Under the pieces are notes generated by a model. It was not told where the DNA came from, searched no databases, and was given only the letters and a program-made list of their open reading frames with translations. Position numbers and translations under genes: made by a program. Shown here in pieces: positions 58,582-64,000 of a stretch of 64,000 bases of DNA. Source of the stretch: Leishmania donovani (Eukaryota; Euglenozoa; Kinetoplastea; Trypanosomatida; Trypanosomatidae). Positions within the stretch are counted from its first letter, which is position 1. Each line of letters starts with the position of its first letter. The stretch covers positions 239,477 through 303,476 of the forward strand of contig NC_018253.1 of NCBI RefSeq assembly GCF_000227135.1. The letters run 5' to 3'.

Positions 58582-60354
58582 TCAGAGAGAGGCGCGCTCC
58601 AGTCGACTGAGCATCCGCTTCACATCAGCTGCGCGCAGCACCTCACGCGGGCTAAATGGTGGCACTGCCTGCCGTCGCGCGTTGTTGCTGTAACCCGGTG
58701 AGTGTTCGTGACGTGAGTGTGACGGCAAGGTGGCAGCGGTGGAGACGGCACTATCCGACGTCCGCTCATCTGGTCGGTTGCGCCGGTCATGCACGGCGAC
58801 GCCCTCGTCGCCACTCATCTCCCCGTAGGCGCCGATCCAGTCGTTGCTGCTGCTGGGTAGCTGCTGCTGAGCGACGGCGGCCGCCTCTGCAGCCGCTGTC
58901 ACGGTGCTCGCGTACGACTTGAGTGCCTGACTGTAGGAGTCCTGGATGATGCTGTGGGCGATGCTGAGGATGTTGCACACAAACAGAGCCAGGAAGGTGA
59001 GGATAAACACTCGAACGAAAAGCATCTGCAGCCAGTTCGGAGATTGATCCATGCGAAGAAAGGTGCTGAGCAGATTGTCACCAAACATGGAGCACAAAAG
59101 CGTCACGACGGCGCTTGGGATGCTCTGGAAGTAGATGCCGCTCATCCCACCAAACACCGCGGTGCCGCACACGGCGTAGCCAATGAGCACTGGCAGTACC
59201 CCAACCACGAACACGGCGAGCTGTTGCAGTGATGTCGCGAGCCCGTCGATGAGGACATACCACGCAGGAAACAGCTTTAGCAGCACGACCACGCGGAAGC
59301 TGCTCAGCATGGCGGCAAAGGCAAGCAGCAGGGTGACTGCTTCCTCAAGCGAGTCACTGGTGCAGCGCTTGTGCTGCGCCAACAGGGCTACCGTGGCGAA
59401 GGAGAGGACGGCTGTGTTAGAAAGGTACCCTATCCAGCGCCAGCCGTTCTCCCCTACCTGTACAGTGCCAAGTGTCGGTGACTGCATCTGCGCCTTCCCC
59501 CGTCCCTCCTCCTCGCCGGGAAGAGTGTCGTAATGGTGGTGCCTGGCGTTCACCACCATCATCTCCTTCACCTGCACACGCAGCCGCACGCATATGTCTA
59601 CGAGTGCGAGAAGCCCCACGGCCCAACACAGCAGCAGTGGCCCCTGCTCTAGCTGGCGCCGCGAGACAGACGACAAACGTACTGTCATCGTCACAGCGGC
59701 CTTGTGCCCCTCAAACCCGTAGTTCACCGCAACATCCCAGGTGGAGGGGGTTGTGGCTGCCCTGTCGCCGGCCCACCGCCGCGAGCGGGCGAAGAGGGAA
59801 AAGACCAGACGCAGCAGCACCACGCGATCGAGCAAGTCGCCGATTGCCGAAACGCGGCATGGAATGAACGCTCCACCTGCCACAGGGTCTGCCTGCGGTG
59901 TGCAGGATTCGGTCGAGTTGTTCAGGAGCGCCGTGGTGTTCACAAACGGGCCCGTCGGGCTTTCCAGCGTGAGCGCGTAGGTCTTAGTTCCCAGTTGCGC
60001 GTAAGACGGTGCACCGTGGTAGCCCAGGTGGTATTGCAGAAACAGTGTCGGCGGAGCGATCGCGTCGGAGTCGCGTGAACTCGAGTTCGTGTAGTGCATG
60101 AACAACCCTCGACTGCGTGTTGGCACGGCGTAGTAGGCCCGCACGATGCCCTCAAGGGTTCCAACGAATTCATCTATGGTCTCGATGCGGCGATGAAGGT
60201 ACGAATGTGTGTGATCGTTGCTCGCGAAGAGATAGGAAGCGAGCGTGTAGCGCGCATCCGCGGCTTCCTTATTACGGATTGTCTGGTACTGAAACGCAAA
60301 GAGGAGGAGCAAGGCCAAGATGGTCACGTTCACGAGGGAGTGAAGCAAGACCAT
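58582..60354 (-). CDS. Mucolipin/TRPML-like cation channel
   Basis: TRPML channels release cations, including Ca2+, from acidic organelles. The 590-residue protein has six predicted membrane segments: residues 5-22, 237-256, 308-327, 337-358, 374-402 and 444-467. Between the first two is a large loop with potential N-glycosylation sites (NSS, NTT, NNST), as in the TRPML/polycystin luminal domain. EGIVRAYYAVPTRSRGLFMHY in this loop resembles TRPML1. The pore region reads SAVVTLLCSMFGDNLLSTF (413-431), where TRPML has a LINGDDMF-type filter. The tail contains Ala-rich and Ser-rich sequence. The N-terminus begins directly with the first membrane segment, so the cytosolic N-terminal region of animal TRPML is missing. 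An in-frame stop upstream rules out an extension. The location is probably acidocalcisome or lysosome-like, by family only. Confidence 0.82.
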   Translation of the reverse strand: MVLLHSLVNVTILALLLLFAFQYQTIRNKEAADARYTLASYLFASNDHTHSYLHRRIETIDEFVGTLEGIVRAYYAVPTRSRGLFMHYTNSSSRDSDAIAPPTLFLQYHLGYHGAPSYAQLGTKTYALTLESPTGPFVNTTALLNNSTESCTPQADPVAGGAFIPCRVSAIGDLLDRVVLLRLVFSLFARSRRWAGDRAATTPSTWDVAVNYGFEGHKAAVTMTVRLSSVSRRQLEQGPLLLCWAVGLLALVDICVRLRVQVKEMMVVNARHHHYDTLPGEEEGRGKAQMQSPTLGTVQVGENGWRWIGYLSNTAVLSFATVALLAQHKRCTSDSLEEAVTLLLAFAAMLSSFRVVVLLKLFPAWYVLIDGLATSLQQLAVFVVGVLPVLIGYAVCGTAVFGGMSGIYFQSIPSAVVTLLCSMFGDNLLSTFLRMDQSPNWLQMLFVRVFILTFLALFVCNILSIAHSIIQDSYSQALKSYASTVTAAAEAAAVAQQQLPSSSNDWIGAYGEMSGDEGVAVHDRRNRPDERTSDSAVSTAATLPSHSRHEHSPGYSNNARRQAVPPFSPREVLRAADVKRMLSRLERASL

Positions 60355-61116
60355 TGCCTCTGTCTTGGCTGTCCCTCCTTGTTCGCTGTCAAATATGATT
60401 CAGTGCGTGGGATGATCCCTGTGGATGGGTGTCTACCTCCTCCCTTTTCCATCTGCATCTCCGAGCGGCAAGGCTCCTGTTGCTCTTGCTCGTTGCAAGA
60501 GACCAAAGAGGCAGCTAGTAGGCCACGATGACCGTGCGCGCGTCCGTCGGCACTATAAGAAAGGACAGAAAGTATGAGTGAAGAGGAGCGAGAAGCTGCG
60601 CAAGCCCATTTGAAGAAGGCGATTGATCCACAACTGCGCTGCGCTCTCCTCATGGCAGCCACCACTAAACTGAACTCAAGGGACCGGCAAGCCTCCTCCC
60701 CTAACAACAGCACATAGGGGAGGGGGTGGCGGGTGGAGAACGGCCAGTATTTCATGCCTTTGCGTGCTTCAGTACTTTTTGTTTTGTGCTGCGTCGGCGC
60801 TGTGGTGATCGACTTAGTACTTCTCTGTTAAGGGGGTGCGGCGAAGTCCGTAAGAACAAAAAAAGGCCCTGCCGACCCATCCCACAAAGACACAAAAAAA
60901 ACGAATACAAGAACAGCTGACGGGGGGGGGCGAAAAGAGACGCATACCTCCAGAGCGTATGTGCGCGAGTCCGTTTTGGTCGGAAATCAAGAAGCAGCAG
61001 CCCATTGAAAGAAGATGGAGACGGCGCCGATGCGCCACTGTGCAGATGTTCTGCCGAGCGAGAAAAGAGCTACTGAACGAAAAAAAAAACAGAAAAGGGA
61101 GGGCGAAAGTCGTGAC
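60355..61116. other. Spacer between the glucosidase II beta and TRPML-like genes
   Basis: No gene is seen. It holds the TRPML-like leader and the 3' untranslated region of the gene at 61117. A runs near 60860-60867, 60893-60901 and 61080-61089 and a G run at 60921-60929 stand out. Confidence 0.45.
60553..60597 (-). promoter_or_regulatory. Predicted splice acceptor for the TRPML-like gene
   Basis: On the minus strand a C/T tract ending CTTTCTGTCCTTTCTTATAG stops at 60553, one of the clearest acceptors in the window. The leader would be about 198 bases. Confidence 0.5.
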
Positions 61117-62619
61117 TCAATCGTCACACATCGCCGGCGTCTCAAAAACCATGCGGTAGTTGCACATGGAAGGCTCCTCCACCGTCATCAGCTTGTTCTC
61201 CGGGCCACATACAAGATGCACCTCGACGTTGCGCACCACGCCGTTCCAGCATCTCAACCCGTTGTCGTAGATCATCTGGGACAAATCGTGTGCGTCTTTA
61301 GCCCACACAGAGTACGTGTTTTCTGCAAACGACTTCCACGAGCCCAGAAGACTCCCACCCGTCGTCATCCCGATATTGCGCTGGTACACTTTGTCAAACA
61401 TGATAACCGCGTAAGTGTACTCTTGGAAATCAATCGTGAACTCTTCCCTCTCGAGTGTGCGAAGCAGATCTTCCGTGGTGATCGTCGCAGAAGATAGCAG
61501 CTTCTTTGCCGCCTCCATCGCCCTCTCCACTTCCTCCAATCGACTCTTCTTCCTCTCGAGAGACTCACTAGCCTCTCGCACCTCGTCCAAGATCGCGAAG
61601 TTTTGCAGCTTTTCGGGCTTCTTGCCAACACCCACTTCACCGCTGTGGTCGCATACATACATACATGTTAACTCAGGGTGACCACATGAAAAGCGGTATG
61701 CGATGGTACCATTGCGCACCTCCGTTCCTTCACCCTCGGCCTCACGCTCGGCACCTTCTTCATCCTCTTCACGCTCGTCCTTCTCATCATTCGTCTTGCA
61801 CTCACAATATCCTGAGCTATCTCGATCGATGACGTTGGAGCACGACTTGTCCCTGTGACTTTCGCGCGGACCAGTGCCAATACAGCCGCCTGTTTGGCAC
61901 CATCGGATGCAAGATGTCGCGTCATCACTGAATTCGCTCTCGTAATGACCAGCCTCCGATTCATTCTGTTCCATTTCCAGCTCAGTCCATCGTGCTTCCT
62001 GCTCCTTCTCGGCAGCCGCCTTCCTCGCCTCAAGTGCCGGTAGATCCGCTACTATCTGGGCGTACTCCGTCTCCAGCTCAGCCAGGGATTTCGCCGCTTC
62101 TTCCCGGCGCCGCAGTGCGGCGGAGTGCATCACTGCCTTGCTCACTGCAGCCTTTCTGCTCCGCTCCTGCTCGGCCTCTCGCTGCCGCACAAGCTCTCTA
62201 GCCACCTCTGCGCATCGATTCGGGCATAAGGTGGGCGATTCGGCCTCGTCGGAGCCGTCACAGCAGTCACAGATTCCGTCGTTTACGTGATTGTGAAGAA
62301 ACTCTTGTGAAACATGCTCTTCAGCTGTACATTGGAACTTCCAATCCTGTGGAAACAGCGTGAGAGCGCTGCCGCGAAGTGCAGTGCATGCTGCTGTGCC
62401 TGGCTCATCACTGCCATCAGCGCAGTCGCATATGTCATTGTTTACAGAACTAAAGGGGATGGTGGCCGAGCCATCTAGGCAACGGAAAACCCCTGCGTTT
62501 TTCGCTGCATCGAAGTATGCAGTGTACCGACTCTGCACACCAAGAATGCGGCCATGCACTGGAGTGAGAACACTGCAGAAAAGAGCGACAGCGAATAGAG
62601 CCCACCGAATAGTTGTCAT
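61117..62619 (-). CDS. Glucosidase II beta-subunit-like protein (PRKCSH family)
   Basis: Glucosidase II trims glucose from N-glycans in the ER. The beta subunit holds the catalytic alpha subunit and recognises mannose through its MRH domain. The 500-residue protein starts with a signal peptide (MTTIRWALFAVALFCSVLTP). Next is GVQSRY and two LDLa-type modules with Ca-binding DICDCADGSDE (62-72) and GICDCCDGSDE (115-125), the family signature. A coiled coil (about 136-215) follows, then a Cys-containing part and a Glu-rich stretch near 290. A second coiled coil precedes the C-terminal MRH domain (about 400-497), with GSLLGSWKSF, YDNGLRCWNG and VHLVCGPENK. No HDEL/KDEL tail is seen (it ends AMCDD). 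Third-position GC is only about 46% in the first 50 codons, far below its neighbours. The ATG at 62619 is chosen because the signal peptide begins there. Confidence 0.92.
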   Translation of the reverse strand: MTTIRWALFAVALFCSVLTPVHGRILGVQSRYTAYFDAAKNAGVFRCLDGSATIPFSSVNNDICDCADGSDEPGTAACTALRGSALTLFPQDWKFQCTAEEHVSQEFLHNHVNDGICDCCDGSDEAESPTLCPNRCAEVARELVRQREAEQERSRKAAVSKAVMHSAALRRREEAAKSLAELETEYAQIVADLPALEARKAAAEKEQEARWTELEMEQNESEAGHYESEFSDDATSCIRWCQTGGCIGTGPRESHRDKSCSNVIDRDSSGYCECKTNDEKDEREEDEEGAEREAEGEGTEVRNGTIAYRFSCGHPELTCMYVCDHSGEVGVGKKPEKLQNFAILDEVREASESLERKKSRLEEVERAMEAAKKLLSSATITTEDLLRTLEREEFTIDFQEYTYAVIMFDKVYQRNIGMTTGGSLLGSWKSFAENTYSVWAKDAHDLSQMIYDNGLRCWNGVVRNVEVHLVCGPENKLMTVEEPSMCNYRMVFETPAMCDD

Positions 62620-64000
62620 GATGAGTGCCGCAATAAAAGTAAAGTGAGAATTCACGGATTCAAACAACCAGCTTGCAATTCCTAATAGTAATTATAAATT
62701 GCTTCACACGTGTAGGTTTGCCCCCGCATGAAGGCAGCGCGATAAGCAGAGAGAAGAAAAAGAGAAAGGAGAATGGTAAAGGAAGGCACCTGCTGCATTA
62801 GGACACTGGAAAAAGACTGCTCGCAACCATTTGGGGCAGCGGCCAAGCTGAGGATAGAACACTAATACCCCACTAGCTCACATACAATGGTGCTAAGACA
62901 GCCATCCTAGTTTTCGTACTGGACTGAGACACGCCGGTACGCGCGGGCGTCAACCCATTCAGGATTTTTGCTTCTTGTATGCGACCAAATACAATGAGTG
63001 AAATGAAGTAATTGGAAGAAAGTAGCACAGCACGGAAATAGACCCTGAGTTTCTTTGACCCTCACCCAGAGAACACGCAGTCTTCGTTACCGCAACAGCA
63101 ATTCAGCATCTTTCATCTTGTGGCACAGACGCCACAAGATGGGGGGAAGAAGAATCATACTTTTCCACGCTTTCGAGCTCGCCTGTGAGCGATGAGCACC
63201 ACAAAGAAGAACAGAAAAAGCTCGAGCTATTCTGCAGCAGGGAAAAGAGCGTCGTTGGTAATGAGGCGACGAAAAGCGGTCCAAAGCTGCTGGAGTCAGC
63301 CAGCATAATGGAGAAATAACAAAAAAACGTCAGGCAGCTCCGCACCCGTAAAAACTACATCATGGTGACGGAGAACAAGAATGTCTTGGAAAAGTGGCGA
63401 GAAGACGATCGCGAGCAAATTATGACAGCAAGAGGGAAGTCGTCAAGCTTGGTCGTGGGGCGGTGAAGAGTAGCGACGCAGCAGTGCGGCACGCTTTCTA
63501 GAAGTGCTCACTAAATAAGAGTGCCCAGCAGCGCAAATAGGTATAGGACATCAGAAAATCGAGGGAGACACTGGTGTGGGTATCTACTGCGCACCATACA
63601 ACACTCGCAACGTCGTGAAAAAAAAAAGAGTGGGCAAAGGTCAGCACAACTTTCTGAAAAGCACGATAACGAAAAGCAACGAAAAGGCAAAGAGGGAATA
63701 AAGCACAACACGAAGAGGTATCAATCAAGTCTTTCCTCCGAGAGGTGTCGAAGAACTCTACAATTTGATCTGAGTGAGACAAAAAAAAAGAAAAAGATAT
63801 CCTCGCCCTCGGCGTCCGTAGAAAAAAAGACGTTCTCTTTGCTGCCTCTTTAGTGCTCGTGTGTACTTACCACATACCCCATTTTCGTAGCGTTGTGAAA
63901 GAAGACGATAGTATGAAAGCACGAAAGAAAAGATAGAGTTACAACGAGAAAGGGCACAAGCACTAAGTGCGTGTCTCGCTATTGAACGATGACTGGCTGC
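62620..64000. other. AT-richer 5' flank of the glucosidase II beta gene, no gene seen
   Basis: This region is visibly less GC-rich than the other spacers. It has A runs (63619-63628, 63781-63790) and no GT/CA microsatellites. Open frames are short and lack coding character. It may be a long spacer or the approach to a unit boundary. Confidence 0.45.
62702..62785 (-). promoter_or_regulatory. Predicted splice acceptor for the glucosidase II beta gene
   Basis: A minus-strand tract including CTCCTTTCTCTTTTTCTTCT (62785-62750) is followed by the first AG at 62702, leaving a leader of about 82 bases before the ATG. Confidence 0.45.

Noticed and set aside
1..64000. CRISPR arrays, operons with ribosome binding sites, prokaryotic terminators
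   Set aside because: The window is eukaryotic nuclear DNA; the repeats seen are microsatellites without spacer structure.
1..64000. tRNA, rRNA, snRNA or spliced-leader RNA genes
   Set aside because: No stretch showed a recognisable cloverleaf, rRNA core or spliced-leader sequence by eye. A covariance-model scan would be needed to exclude small snoRNAs.

Overview
The window looks like a nuclear chromosome segment of a kinetoplastid, most likely Leishmania or a close relative. Seventeen intact protein genes and one candidate broken gene all lie on the minus strand, none is interrupted by a visible intron, and no plus-strand gene is convincing. Between the genes are 0.5-4.4 kb spacers full of GT/CA repeats. 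Several genes are preceded by a pyrimidine tract followed by AG, as expected for trans-splicing. Coding sequence is strongly GC-biased at third positions (about 82% over the first 50 codons of AsnA). This is a single unidirectional polycistronic unit transcribed from high to low coordinates. From memory and unverified, the pairing of asparagine synthetase A with ribosomal protein S16 recalls Leishmania chromosome 26.

Layout in transcription order (right to left). 61117-62619 is an ER glucosidase II beta-subunit homologue with unusually low GC3, preceded by a 1.4 kb AT-richer flank. 58582-60354 is a mucolipin/TRPML-like channel. A 4.4 kb gene-free spacer follows. 50023-54213 is an SRPK-family kinase with a very long disordered N-terminus. 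A 3.3 kb spacer follows. 45076-46767 is NMD3, the 60S export adaptor. 38190-43406 is a giant unknown protein with a mitochondrial-type N-terminus. 35519-37363 is a PH-like protein. 31164-33695 is a DNAJC11-like J protein. 27394-29463 is a degenerate PIF1-like protein with zinc fingers. 25743-26258 is a glutaredoxin-fold protein without CxxC. 23771-24976 is an OGFr-domain protein. 19715-22549 is a divergent HSP70. 18090-18539 is ribosomal protein S16. 13970-16348 is an FYRN/FYRC protein. 13543-13864 is a candidate decayed small gene. 9113-12094 is an XRN-like plus EEP nuclease fusion. 6880-8133 is mitochondrial IF-3. 3094-6348 is an unknown 1084-residue protein. 1166-2227 is asparagine synthetase A.

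The genes do not form one pathway, as is normal for kinetoplastid units where neighbours are co-transcribed but regulated after transcription. Two themes stand out. Many products look mitochondrial (IF-3, DNAJC11-like, HSP70-like, PIF1-like, the giant unknown). Several belong to well-known enzyme or chaperone families but have lost diagnostic residues or a whole subdomain: PIF1 without its motifs, HSP70 without the beta substrate-binding domain, a glutaredoxin fold without cysteines, a J domain with HTD instead of HPD, and an XRN domain without the second acidic pair. Gene starts were placed at the first in-frame ATG. Several open frames extend further upstream only through GTG codons, and those extensions were not used.
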